DNA of 64,000 bases from Parapedobacter flavus (GTDB lineage Bacteria; Bacteroidota; Bacteroidia; Sphingobacteriales; Sphingobacteriaceae), in NCBI RefSeq assembly GCF_035818675.1, contig NZ_JAYKZZ010000001.1, positions 124,001 through 188,000 on the forward strand. Reading direction: 5' to 3'. The notes under the pieces are model-generated. The model searched no databases, was not told where the DNA came from, and worked only from the letters and a program-made list of their open reading frames with translations. The position numbers were made by a program, and so were the translations under genes. Below are positions 51,582 to 62,100 of the stretch, piece by piece; positions within the stretch are counted from its first letter, which is position 1, and each line of letters begins with the position of its first letter.

Positions 51582-54500
51582 ATGAGTAAACCAAAACGAT
51601 TAATGCTCTTTTTAATGTGTCATCTGCTTGCGGTTTGCACTGTACAAGCGCAACATCAAATAACCGGTGTTGTGGTACACGCAGTTGACGGATCGCCGTT
51701 GGCAGGTGTGAGTGTAAGTGCTAAAAACACCCAGTATGCGGTTGCAACCGGCGATAATGGCCGGTTTTCCATTAATGTCCCGAACGACCGCGGTATTCTT
51801 GTATTTACCTACGTCGGATTTGAGCCCAAGGAGGAATCTATTGGCGGGCGCCCGATTGTAAATGTCGAACTGGCACCGGATGAAGATTTGCTCGACGAAG
51901 TGGTTGTTGTGGCGTTTGGTGAGCAAAAGAAGGAAAGCATGGTCAGTTCCATCACCACCGTAAACCCAAAGGAACTGAAAGGGCCTACCAGTAACCTGAC
52001 ATCGATGTTGGCCGGCAGGGTATCGGGAATGATTGCCTACCAGAGTAGCGGGGAACCGGGCGCGGATAACGCGCAATTTTTCATCCGGGGTATTACCACG
52101 TTCGGATCGGGTAAAATCGATCCGCTCATATTGATTGATGGGATAGAGTCAACGTCAAATGCATTAGCCCGGCTCCAGCCGGACGACATCGCCGGATTCT
52201 CTGTGCTTAAAGATGCCGCCGCGGCATCGCTTTATGGGGCAAGGGGAGCGAACGGAGTGGTGTTGGTTACCACCAAATCGGGTGTGAACGACCGGACGCA
52301 CTTTAACTTCCGCTTGGAAAATTCCATTTCCCAAAACACCACGAACTTCAACCTTGCCGATAACATTACCTATATGCAACTGGCCAATGAAGCCGTGCTT
52401 ACCCGAAATCCCATCGGCGCCTTGCCATACACACAAAACAAAATCGACAAAACCGCAGCCGGTGAAAATACATTGTTATATCCCAGCAACAATTGGTTGG
52501 GGATGTTAATCAAAGACTATACGGCAAACCAGCGGTTCAATATGAATGTGCGTGGAGGTGGTAGGGTCGCTCAGTTTTACATATCGGGCACCTACAACAG
52601 GGATAACGGGATGTTGAAATCAAACAACAAAAACAACTTTGATAACAACATTGACCTGAAGAATTACGAGGTACGTTCCAACGTGAACGTAATGCTAACG
52701 CCTTCAACAGAAGGCATCGTGCGGACATCGGGGAACTTCACCGACTATACTGGCCCCGTTGGTGGTGGGTCGGCGGTTTTCCGGAGCGCCACAACGGCTA
52801 ATCCGGTGTTGTTTCCCGCAGTTTTCCCCGCTGCCGATATATCTTATGCTAAACACCCGTTGTTCGGCAATGCGCCGCGGGGCGATGGCGATGCCGTTTA
52901 TGCGAATCCGTATGCTTCCATGGTGTCGGGCTTCCAACAATACAGCCGGACCCAGTTGAATGTCCAGCTGGAAATCAAGCAGGATTTCAATTTCCTGACC
53001 GAAGGACTCAATGCGCGCTTGATGGCCTATACACAGCGGTACTCCTATTTCAGTTTGGAGCGGCAGTATAACCCGTTTTATTATTTTGCCTCGCCGAATA
53101 ATTTTTCGCCTTCGGGCTATTCCCTCCGGTTATTGAATGAAAATAATGCTACCGAATACCTAAACTATAACGAGGGTGGAAAAATCGTTAACACCACAGC
53201 TTACCTCGAGACCGCGGTGAACTACAATCGCACGTTCGGCCAAAAACATGCCGTGAGCGGCATGCTGATTGGCATTTTCCGAAACCACGTGGATGGTAAT
53301 GCAGGAAACTTGCAATCGTCGCTGCCTTTCCGCAACCAAGGCTTATCGGGTAGGTTTACTTATGGCTACGATAGTCGGTATCTGTTTGAAGCGAACTTCG
53401 GATTCAACGGGTCGGAACGGTTCGCAAAGAACAATCGCTTCGGCTTTTTCCCGTCGGCTGGGGTGGCTTGGAACATCAACAACGAACCGTTTTTTGAACC
53501 ACTGCTCCCGGTCGTCTCCAAGCTGAAGTTACGCGCCACCTATGGGTTGGTGGGCAATGATCAGATTGGTGATCCCGACGATCGGTTCTTCTATATGTCT
53601 AATGTGACATTAAATGATAATGGCCGAAGGACGGTATTCGGCGAGAACTACGATTACGTGCGCCCCGGCGTCTCCGTATCACGGTATGCGAACGACGATG
53701 TAACGTGGGAAAAAGCGTATAAAACCAACATCGGTATGGACCTGGAACTCTTCAATCAGCTGAACATGATCGTGGATGTCTTTCACGAACGCCGGACCAA
53801 TATCCTCATGGGGCGAAGCTACATCCCCACTACGATGGGGCTGACCGCGGGCATCGCCGCCAACGTAGGTGAGGCCGAAGGGAAAGGGATAGATATGGAG
53901 TTGGATTATGGTACGAATTTCGGTCCTAATTGGTTGAGGGTAAGGGGTACATTTACCTACGCTACCAGCAAGCTGTTGGTGAATGAAGAGCCGGAATACC
54001 CCGCAAACATGCAATACCTTTCGCGCGTTGGGCACTCCTTACAGCAATACTGGGGGCTGATCGCCGAGCGGCTGTTCATCGATGATGAAGACGTAAGAAA
54101 TTCACCTCCCCAAGCATTTGGCGAAGTGCGTGGTGGAGACATCAAATACCGCGATCTCAATGGCGATGGGGAGGTCACCAACCTGGACAGGGTCAACGGA
54201 CTCGGCTATCCGATGGTGCCCGAGATCATTTACGGTGCGGGATTTTCCTTCGGTACCGATAAGTTTGATATCAGTGCCTTTTTCCAGGGTTCTGCCCATT
54301 CTTCCCTGTTCATTGATCCTGCCGCCATCAGCCCGTTTGTGATGAGTGGTGCACGCCAAAATGGCTTGCTGCAGGTTATTGCCGAGGATCATTGGTCTGA
54401 GACCAACAGAAACAGCTATGCGTTTTGGCCGCGGCTCAGTGCTACAGGTAATAGCAACAATAACCAAGCCTCCACCTGGTGGATGCGCAATGGAGCCTTT

Positions 54501-54737
54501 GTACGGCTTAAGTCCGTCGAACTAGGGTATAACTTCTCAGGCAAAGCTTTGCAGCGGATGAATGTGAGCGGCGTGCGTTTCTACGTCAATGGTGTCAATC
54601 TGTTCTTGATCAGTAGCTTTAAAATGTGGGATCCCGAGCAGGGTAGCAATGGCCGTGATAGCGATCGGCTGGGCAGCAATGGACTCGGGTATCCGCCTCA
54701 GAAAGTTTTCAATATTGGAGTGAATATACAACTATAA
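51582..54737 (+). CDS. SusC/RagA TonB-dependent transporter (no STN domain)
   Basis: 1051 residues. Signal peptide (about 1-24, ending VQAQ), carboxypeptidase-regulatory-like domain (about 26-105, ITGVVVHAVDGSPLAGVSVS), TonB box DEVVVVAFGEQ, plug (FIRGITTFGSGKIDPLILID, YGARGANGVVLVTTKSG) and barrel ending in FNIGVNIQL. No STN domain, consistent with the adjacent GntR regulator rather than a sigma/FecR pair. It forms the importer of the glycan locus with the SusD encoded 25 nt downstream. Confidence 0.96.
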   Translation: MSKPKRLMLFLMCHLLAVCTVQAQHQITGVVVHAVDGSPLAGVSVSAKNTQYAVATGDNGRFSINVPNDRGILVFTYVGFEPKEESIGGRPIVNVELAPDEDLLDEVVVVAFGEQKKESMVSSITTVNPKELKGPTSNLTSMLAGRVSGMIAYQSSGEPGADNAQFFIRGITTFGSGKIDPLILIDGIESTSNALARLQPDDIAGFSVLKDAAAASLYGARGANGVVLVTTKSGVNDRTHFNFRLENSISQNTTNFNLADNITYMQLANEAVLTRNPIGALPYTQNKIDKTAAGENTLLYPSNNWLGMLIKDYTANQRFNMNVRGGGRVAQFYISGTYNRDNGMLKSNNKNNFDNNIDLKNYEVRSNVNVMLTPSTEGIVRTSGNFTDYTGPVGGGSAVFRSATTANPVLFPAVFPAADISYAKHPLFGNAPRGDGDAVYANPYASMVSGFQQYSRTQLNVQLEIKQDFNFLTEGLNARLMAYTQRYSYFSLERQYNPFYYFASPNNFSPSGYSLRLLNENNATEYLNYNEGGKIVNTTAYLETAVNYNRTFGQKHAVSGMLIGIFRNHVDGNAGNLQSSLPFRNQGLSGRFTYGYDSRYLFEANFGFNGSERFAKNNRFGFFPSAGVAWNINNEPFFEPLLPVVSKLKLRATYGLVGNDQIGDPDDRFFYMSNVTLNDNGRRTVFGENYDYVRPGVSVSRYANDDVTWEKAYKTNIGMDLELFNQLNMIVDVFHERRTNILMGRSYIPTTMGLTAGIAANVGEAEGKGIDMELDYGTNFGPNWLRVRGTFTYATSKLLVNEEPEYPANMQYLSRVGHSLQQYWGLIAERLFIDDEDVRNSPPQAFGEVRGGDIKYRDLNGDGEVTNLDRVNGLGYPMVPEIIYGAGFSFGTDKFDISAFFQGSAHSSLFIDPAAISPFVMSGARQNGLLQVIAEDHWSETNRNSYAFWPRLSATGNSNNNQASTWWMRNGAFVRLKSVELGYNFSGKALQRMNVSGVRFYVNGVNLFLISSFKMWDPEQGSNGRDSDRLGSNGLGYPPQKVFNIGVNIQL

Positions 54738-54762
54738 CCATAATCTTCCAACACAAGGTGTT

Positions 54763-56676
54763 ATGAATAAGAATAAACTGATTAAAATAGCCCTGATGGC
54801 ACCGCTGTTTTCCATATTGGTGGCGTGCCAAGACTATCTCGACGTCGTGCCCGATAATGTGCCGACCATGGAACACGCATTTTCCAACCGGAATGAAGCC
54901 GAGAAAGCGCTCTTTACTTGCTACTCGTTTCTACCCAACGAGGCCAATCCCGATTACAACCCCGCATTCAATGCCGGCGACGAGGTGTGGACCTACTGGC
55001 CCATGACCGAGGATTATTTCTCATTAGATTCCTACAACATCGCCCGTGGGTTGCAAAATAGGGCCGGCCCATTGATGAACTACTGGGATGGATACAACGG
55101 ACGCTCCATGTGGCAGGGCATACGGATGTGCAATATCTTCATGGATAATATCGATGACGTACCGGATATCGCCGATTTCGAAAAACAGCGGTGGATCGCA
55201 GAAGCCAAGTTCTTGAAAGCTTATTTCCACTGGTATCTTTTCCGCATGTATGGCCCCATCCCGATTGCCGATGAGAACCTGGATATTACTGCAAGCCCAG
55301 AAGACGTCAAGGTGGTTCGTCAACCGGTAGACTCGGTGGTGAATTATATTGCATCGTTGCTTGACGACGCCGCGGGCGATGGTTTTTCCGGGTTGCCTTC
55401 GGTCATCGATAGCCGTGCTATTGAGTTGGGCAGGGTAACCCGGGTTGCAGCATTGGCCATAAAGGCCCGGGTGTTGGTTACGGCTGCCAGCCCGTTGTTT
55501 AATGGAAATGTGGAATTCCAGTCGTTAGAAAATCCCGATGGGACGCCACTCTTTAATGCCACTTATGAGCCGGAGAAATGGGCGCGTGCCGCTGAGGCAT
55601 GCCGATTGGCCGTGGAGGCTGCAGAGGCTGCAGGCGTACAGCTGTATACCTTCAGTTCGTCGCAGGTAACGCTCAACGATGCCCAAAAGCAGGAAATGAC
55701 CATACGCAATGCCATCACGGAGAAGTGGAACAGTGAACTGATCTGGGGATCGACCAACGATGATATTGGTAATGCGCGGCCAAGCTATTGGATCCAGCTG
55801 TTTGCGTGCCCCCAGCTCGATCCGGATGTAACCAACCTCAGCCTGAAGGGAAAGTTTGCGCCCACGCTCAAGATGGCCGAACTCTTCTACACCGAAAACG
55901 GCGTCCCCATTGATGAAGATAAAACCTGGGATTACGCCGATCGGTATGAGCTGCGAACCACCACCAGCGATGATGCCGGTATGCAGCCGAATTACCAAAC
56001 GGTAGGGCTGCACTTCGACCGCGAACCGCGCTTTTACGCTTCCATCGCATTCGATGGCTCCACATGGCTGATGCGCAACGGCACATACAATATACAGAGT
56101 AAGATTGGGCAACATAGTGGCAAACGGCAAAGCCGATTATATTCGGTAACCGGCTACTTCACGAAGAAAGTAGTCAACTGGAACCTCGTGGCCACGTCGA
56201 GTTCGGTTACCGTAGAGCCCTATCCTTGGCCGATCATCCGATTGGCCGACCTTTACTTGCTCTATGCGGAAGCACTCAACGAGAGTGGCCAATCCAGCGA
56301 AGCATTGCCATTTATCAACAAGGTCCGGGAGCGCGCTGGCCTCAATTCCGTTGAGCAATCGTGGTCAGCATATTCGACCCACCCCGACAAATACACCACT
56401 GTGCCCGGCCTGCGAAGCATTATCCAGCAGGAGCGCGGTATCGAACTGGCATTTGAAGGGAGCCGTTTTTGGGATTTGCGCCGCTGGAAGACGGCAACAC
56501 GTACCTTGAACGCGCCGATATACGGGTGGGATATCGAGCAATCGACCTACGAAGCCTATAATAGACGCATACTGCTTTTCAGGCAATCGTTCGACAATAT
56601 GCGTGACTACCTATGGCCCATCCATGAGCATGCGCTTCAGATCAACCCGAATTTGGTGCAAAACCCTGGGTGGTGA
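54763..56676 (+). CDS. SusD/RagB family lipoprotein
   Basis: 637 residues. Lipoprotein signal (LFSILVACQDYLD, Cys at about 22). SusD helices include FEKQRWIAEAKFLKAYFHWY, and the C-terminal signature is QQERGIELAFEGSRFWDLRR followed by LWPIHEHAL. It recognises the glycan for the SusC partner. The length is at the upper end for the family because of extended loops in the middle third. It is followed by two surface lipoproteins and two glycosidases on the same strand with short gaps, a typical utilisation locus. Confidence 0.95.
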   Translation: MNKNKLIKIALMAPLFSILVACQDYLDVVPDNVPTMEHAFSNRNEAEKALFTCYSFLPNEANPDYNPAFNAGDEVWTYWPMTEDYFSLDSYNIARGLQNRAGPLMNYWDGYNGRSMWQGIRMCNIFMDNIDDVPDIADFEKQRWIAEAKFLKAYFHWYLFRMYGPIPIADENLDITASPEDVKVVRQPVDSVVNYIASLLDDAAGDGFSGLPSVIDSRAIELGRVTRVAALAIKARVLVTAASPLFNGNVEFQSLENPDGTPLFNATYEPEKWARAAEACRLAVEAAEAAGVQLYTFSSSQVTLNDAQKQEMTIRNAITEKWNSELIWGSTNDDIGNARPSYWIQLFACPQLDPDVTNLSLKGKFAPTLKMAELFYTENGVPIDEDKTWDYADRYELRTTTSDDAGMQPNYQTVGLHFDREPRFYASIAFDGSTWLMRNGTYNIQSKIGQHSGKRQSRLYSVTGYFTKKVVNWNLVATSSSVTVEPYPWPIIRLADLYLLYAEALNESGQSSEALPFINKVRERAGLNSVEQSWSAYSTHPDKYTTVPGLRSIIQQERGIELAFEGSRFWDLRRWKTATRTLNAPIYGWDIEQSTYEAYNRRILLFRQSFDNMRDYLWPIHEHALQINPNLVQNPGW

Positions 56677-56721
56677 TAAAATGGAAATAAGAATGTATGA
56701 TGACAAAAAAATAAACTGACG

Positions 56722-57897
56722 ATGAAACCACAATATCTCATTTTTTTTATCGGGTGGCTAGCCCTTGCAACGGCCTGCCAAGACACCGAGCCAACACCAA
56801 TTGAAAACGACGGCGTGCCGCCCGGTCCGGTCACCCAGTTGGAAGTCAACAACCTGAACGGCGCGGCTGAAATTAGTTATCAAGTGCCTTCTGACCCCGA
56901 TTTACTATACGTTAGAGCGGTCTATACCACCAAACAGGGGGAAGTCCGGGAAACCAAAGTGAGTCGGCATCATCGTAGCCTAACCGTGGAAGGTTTCGCA
57001 GATACCGACCCATATGACGTGACACTTTATGCCGTGGACCGTGGCGAAAATGCCTCAGAACCGGTCCGTATTACCGTTAATCCGGATAGACCACCCATGC
57101 AACTTGCGCGCGATAGTTTGGAAGTGATCCCTACTTTTGGCGGCATTAGCGTTACCTTCAAAAACAGTACGCTAGGCGATCTTGCCTTTGTGGTATTGGC
57201 CAATGATTCGCTGGGTGAATTTGCACCCTTAAACACGTATTACACCCGATTGCGCGAGGGGGAGTTTGCCGTTCGCGGGCTTCCGTCCGAAGAAACCCGG
57301 TTTGGCCTGTTTGTTCGCGATCGGTGGGGCAACCTATCCGACACTTTATATACCTTTGAAACGCCGTTGTTTGAAGTCCGCTTAGATCCCGACCAAATGA
57401 AGGACTATCGGCTACCCACCGACGCACAACTGGGATACAGCGGCAGCGTCGAAGCGTTGTTTGACGGAATTCTAACCGATAGTCGCCGCGGCTACCATTC
57501 AGGCAACTCCGCGCGCATGCCCCAATGGTTCACGTTCGATATGGGTGTTAAAGCGAAGATCAGTCGGATGACGTACTTCATGCGGGAGGGCTCGTTTTAC
57601 TATTCTTTGCATAATCCGCGGTCATTCGAAATTTGGGGGTCGAACGACCCCGATCCGGATGGAAGTTTCGATAGCTGGGAACTCCTCCTCACCTACGAAC
57701 AGATTAAACCGTCCGGCCTACCATCGGGGCAGCTTTCGCAAGAAGATATAGCGGCAGCAGAGGCCGGTGAAACCGTCATTTTTCCGATCGATGTGCCAGA
57801 AGTGCGGTATATCCGCTTTAAGACGTTACGCAGTTGGTCTAACGGCACGTATGTGAATTTCAACGAACTCATGATATGGGGTGCGCCTGTGAATTAA
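56722..57897 (+). CDS. Surface glycan-binding lipoprotein (DUF4959/DUF5126/DUF5000, F5/8-type C-terminus)
   Basis: 391 residues. Lipoprotein signal (LALATACQDTEP, Cys19). A fibronectin-III-like N-terminal domain (about 30-125, PPGPVTQLEVNNLNGAAEIS) is followed by a second beta-sandwich (about 130-220) and a C-terminal discoidin-like domain (about 235-391, MPQWFTFDMGVKAKISRMTY, PRSFEIWGSNDP, RYIRFKTLRSW). This order matches the SusE-position proteins that carry the three named domains. It is likely an outer-surface glycan binder. The next gene encodes a second protein with the same C-terminal domain. Confidence 0.88.
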   Translation: MKPQYLIFFIGWLALATACQDTEPTPIENDGVPPGPVTQLEVNNLNGAAEISYQVPSDPDLLYVRAVYTTKQGEVRETKVSRHHRSLTVEGFADTDPYDVTLYAVDRGENASEPVRITVNPDRPPMQLARDSLEVIPTFGGISVTFKNSTLGDLAFVVLANDSLGEFAPLNTYYTRLREGEFAVRGLPSEETRFGLFVRDRWGNLSDTLYTFETPLFEVRLDPDQMKDYRLPTDAQLGYSGSVEALFDGILTDSRRGYHSGNSARMPQWFTFDMGVKAKISRMTYFMREGSFYYSLHNPRSFEIWGSNDPDPDGSFDSWELLLTYEQIKPSGLPSGQLSQEDIAAAEAGETVIFPIDVPEVRYIRFKTLRSWSNGTYVNFNELMIWGAPVN

Positions 57898-57916
57898 TGA
57901 TGATAAACGATTAGCT

Positions 57917-59116
57917 ATGAAACGAAAACTATTGTTTGGCTGTTTACCTGTTATATTGATGGCAGCCCTGTTTGTGTCATGCATTAAGCAAGATGCGTAT
58001 AAAAAGTTCCTCGAAGGAGGAGAAATCAGTTATGCCGGTCGGGCAGATTCCGTGATTGCACAGTCGGGTAATGGACGTATCCAGCTGTCAATTGTCCTTG
58101 GTAATGACCCTAACGTTAATAAGGCCATGGCCTTTTGGAATGATCGCCGTGATTCCGCTGAGATACAAATACCCGAAAGCATCAAGGGAGATACCGTCCG
58201 CATGATCATTGAAAACCTAGCAGAAGGTACCCATAATTTTGTGGTTTATACATTTGATAATAGAAACAATTCATCTGTGGCCGTCAATGTCAGCGGTGAG
58301 GTCTATGGAGAAAACTATGTGAGTTCGCTTTCCAATAGGCAGCTCGGCGAGATCGATTATTCCACTGATGGCAAATTACAACTGCATTGGGAAAGTTCAT
58401 CCCCCAATGAGGTATATACCGAAGTACATTACCAGGATCAGAATGAGGAGCACCATAGCTTAACAGTCTCCCCAGAGGAAACATTAACGCAAATTGAGGA
58501 CTATTACGAGGGTGCTGAGATCCGATACCTTAGTTTTTTCAAACCGGATTCTACCGTATTTGAGCTTTTCGCTCCCGAAATGACCACTGTGGAAATTCCC
58601 ACCTTTGAGCGTTTGCTTGATAAAGCAGGTTTCAGAGATTTCTCCCTTCCTACCGATGTTAAAGACGGCGGATATGGCTGGCTTGTCGAATACCTGTGGA
58701 ACGAGAATTACAACCCACCAGGATTCGCCACGCAATCGGGCATACCGCAATGGTTTACATTAGACCTCGGCGTCTCTACTTCGCTTAGCAAGTTCAAGAT
58801 CTGGCAGGCCAATGATCGTCTTTACGAAAAGGAAAGTGTTAAGAAATTCGAGGTATGGGGCAGTGACAATCCTGACATGGACGGTAGTTGGGATAGCTGG
58901 ACAAAGCTCATGACCTGTGAATCTGTAAAACCCTCTGGATTACCCGTCGGAGAGCTTAGCAGTGAAGATATCGAATATGCAAAGGCGGGTGAAGAATTTG
59001 TTTTCCCTGCGGGCACACCGAAAACACGTTACCTGCGATTTAAACTTTTGGAAAATTGGGGCAACTCCCGTTTTATGACGATTGCGGAACTTTCATTCTG
59101 GACAAGCGACCGATAG
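57917..59116 (+). CDS. Surface glycan-binding lipoprotein (DUF4998-type N-terminus, F5/8-type C-terminus)
   Basis: 399 residues. Lipoprotein signal (MAALFVSCIKQD, Cys at about 22). The N-terminal part starts YKKFLEGGEISYAGRADSVI, typical of DUF4998 proteins. The C-terminal discoidin-like domain (about 240-399) closely parallels that of the preceding protein: IPQWFTLDLGVSTSLSKFKI, KFEVWGSDNPDMDGSWDSWT, KPSGLPVGELSSEDIEYAKA and RYLRFKLLENW. The shared C-terminus points to duplication of that domain within the locus. Function is probably ligand capture at the surface beside SusCD. Confidence 0.87.
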   Translation: MKRKLLFGCLPVILMAALFVSCIKQDAYKKFLEGGEISYAGRADSVIAQSGNGRIQLSIVLGNDPNVNKAMAFWNDRRDSAEIQIPESIKGDTVRMIIENLAEGTHNFVVYTFDNRNNSSVAVNVSGEVYGENYVSSLSNRQLGEIDYSTDGKLQLHWESSSPNEVYTEVHYQDQNEEHHSLTVSPEETLTQIEDYYEGAEIRYLSFFKPDSTVFELFAPEMTTVEIPTFERLLDKAGFRDFSLPTDVKDGGYGWLVEYLWNENYNPPGFATQSGIPQWFTLDLGVSTSLSKFKIWQANDRLYEKESVKKFEVWGSDNPDMDGSWDSWTKLMTCESVKPSGLPVGELSSEDIEYAKAGEEFVFPAGTPKTRYLRFKLLENWGNSRFMTIAELSFWTSDR

Positions 59117-59161
59117 TTTACGTACCCGTGCTTAGTCAGGCAACATACTGAAAAAGATGAT

Positions 59162-62100
59162 ATGATGAGGAAAATATTGAATGTCATGATGGGTTGCGCA
59201 TTGGTCACCCTAATGTGCAGTTACAAAACAGATGAGGTAAAGGCCATTTGGCAGATTGGGACGGCAGATGGAAGCGCGGATGAATTTGCCCTTTCGGGCG
59301 GCGATTATGCAAAATTCCTCGATAACGATTTTGGTTGGGAAGATCGTTTTTATCTCATCGGGAAATCGACACCTAAGGAGGATTTTCCCTACGTTTTACC
59401 CGGTCCGGCGGATGCGTGGGGAGGTTCTAGTGGAACAGCAGGTCGACGTACCTATGTGCTGAACATTCTTTTTAGCATGAAAACTGCGCCGCAACAGGAC
59501 GGGTGGAAACTGATATTTGATATTTTGGATACCCACCGCGAACGCCCACCTTATGTTAAGGTGACCGTGAACGGGCGATCGTGGCGATATGCGTTGCCCA
59601 AGGGCGGAGGCGACGAGTCGTTACGAGGGGATTACGGGAAAAGCCTCAAGCATACACTGGAAATCCCACTGGAAGCCGATCAGATTAAACAGGGTGGAAA
59701 TGAAATTAACATAACCAGCTTAGAGGGCTCCTGGCTCGTCTTTGATGGCATCCGGCTGGTGGGTCCACAAGCAGCGGAGCTCCACAGCGATATCGGCAAT
59801 GCCTATCTGCGTAAGGTGCAGGTGGCAGACTACCAATTGGAGGAACTGAAGTCCCAACCTTTGCTGGTCGATGTAGAGCATTTAAAAGGGGAACCTGTTG
59901 TACAGGTGGATGTAGACGGGGAAACGGTTCTTAAACAGACCCTGGAGCAGGGCCGGTATGTCTTTGAGGCCCCCATGGCTGCCGTTTCTACGCAACGAAC
60001 GAGTAATTATAAGATCGCCATTGACGGCAAAATAGTCAATGAAGGGCGTATCGTCCGGTCCCCGCAGAAGGCCGCCATTGCTGCCGATTACATCGATACA
60101 CGTATGGGGACCGCACATTCGCGCTGGATGATTGCCCCTGGGCCATGGATGCCTTTCAGCATGGTTAAGTTGAGCCCCGACAACCAAAACCCGGGTTGGC
60201 TGTCCGGCTATGATCCCGCTTTTGAGAGTATTGGCACCTTTAGCCACATCCACGAATGGACCATGGCCGGGTTAGGGACGATGCCAACCAATGGAAAGCT
60301 GAAAACAAAAATTGGCGATCAGTCTATCTTTAAAAAAGACAGCACGTTTTATCGGTCGTCTTTCGACAAGTCTACTGAAGTGACCGATGTGGGCTACTAC
60401 AAGGTGGAACTTTCCGATTACAACATACGTGCCGAGCTTACCTCCACGACGCGTTGTGGATTCCAGCGGTATACTTATCCCGGAGAGAAGGACTCACGCG
60501 TGATGATCGACCTGAAAATCCCTGCGGAATACCGGTATGATATACTGGATAGCCGGATTACCCGCGTAAGCCCCCGTCGTATCGAAGGTTACAGCAAGCA
60601 ACAAAGTAAAAATGTATGGTCAAAAGATAGCAATCAAGACTATATTATCTATTTCGTCATAGAGTTTGACCAAGACATGACCAACTTTGGGGGATGGGTC
60701 AATGATGATGTTATCCGCGACACGACAGTGACTGCCCAACGCCCGGAATCCATGGGCTATTTTGCGGAGTTCGATACCCGGAATAATCGCGTCGTGCAGG
60801 TGCGATCTGCCATTTCCTATGTCGATATCGCCGGCGCCCGGAAGAACCTGGAGGAAGAGGTGGCTCAACCGTTCGGGTGGGATTTTGATGCGGTGCGCGA
60901 ACATAACCGTCAAACATGGAACGAGTTGATATCGCGTGTAGCCATACAGACGAACGACAGACGGGAGAAGACCCGGTTTTATACCAATATGTACCGCGCG
61001 TACTGCCGCAATGCTTTCAGTGATGTAGATGGGCGCTGGGTGGATGCGACGGAGGAAATTCAGCAATTTGACGACCCGGATGCTGTGGCCCTCGGCTGCG
61101 ATGCCTTTTGGAATACGTTTTGGAACCTCAACCAGCTCTGGAACCTGGTTACTCCGGATTGGTCGTCTCGCTGGGTGAAATCACAGCTCGGCATGTACGA
61201 TGCCAACGGTTGGTTGGCAAAGGGTCCCGCCGGTATGGAATACGTACCCGTGATGGTTGCCGAACATGAGATTCCGTTATTGGTCAGCGCTTATCAAATG
61301 GGGATAGATAACTTTGACGTGGAAAAAGTATTTTCTGCAGCTAAGAAAATGCAAACCAGCCTCCCGGAAAAAGTGGGTGATGGGTTAGCGGGCAATCGCG
61401 ACTTGGCCGCTTACCGCGAACACCAGTTTGTGCCGGCCGATAAAGGGCGGTTCTCCAATACGTTGGAGTATGCTTACGACGACTGGACGGTGGCGCAGCT
61501 GGCGAAGGCGCTGGGCCAGGATGCGGATTACCAACAGTTTAAGCAGCGTGGAAATTGGTGGCGGAATGCCATCGATCCCGAAACGGGCTACGCCCGGATC
61601 CGTTACAGCAACGGAGAGTGGGAAAAAGATTTTGATCCCTTTTCTGCGGGTGGAAATCATCAATATGTGGAGGCAAACGCTTGGCAAATGACCTTCTTTG
61701 TGCCACAGAATGTGCCGGCACTTGCAGAAGTCATCGGAAAAGACAGGTTCATCGAACGCCTTACTTGGGGGTTCGAAGCGAGCGAGCCCCTGCGGTTCAA
61801 TGCGCCGGGCGATCAATATTGGGATTATCCCGTGGTGCAGGGCAACCAGCAGTCCATGCATTTTGCCTACCTGTTCAATTGGGTAGGCCAACCGTGGCAA
61901 ACGCAAAAATGGAGCCGCTCGATTGTCGACCGATACTACGGATTTGATGTTTCCAATGCCTACCTCGGCGATGAGGATCAGGGCCAAATGAGTGCATGGT
62001 TCGTGATGAGCGCACTGGGGTTGTTCCAGATCGACGGCGGTGCCCGGGTGAACCCGATCTACGAAATCGGAAGCCCCATTTTTGAACGCGTCGATATCGA

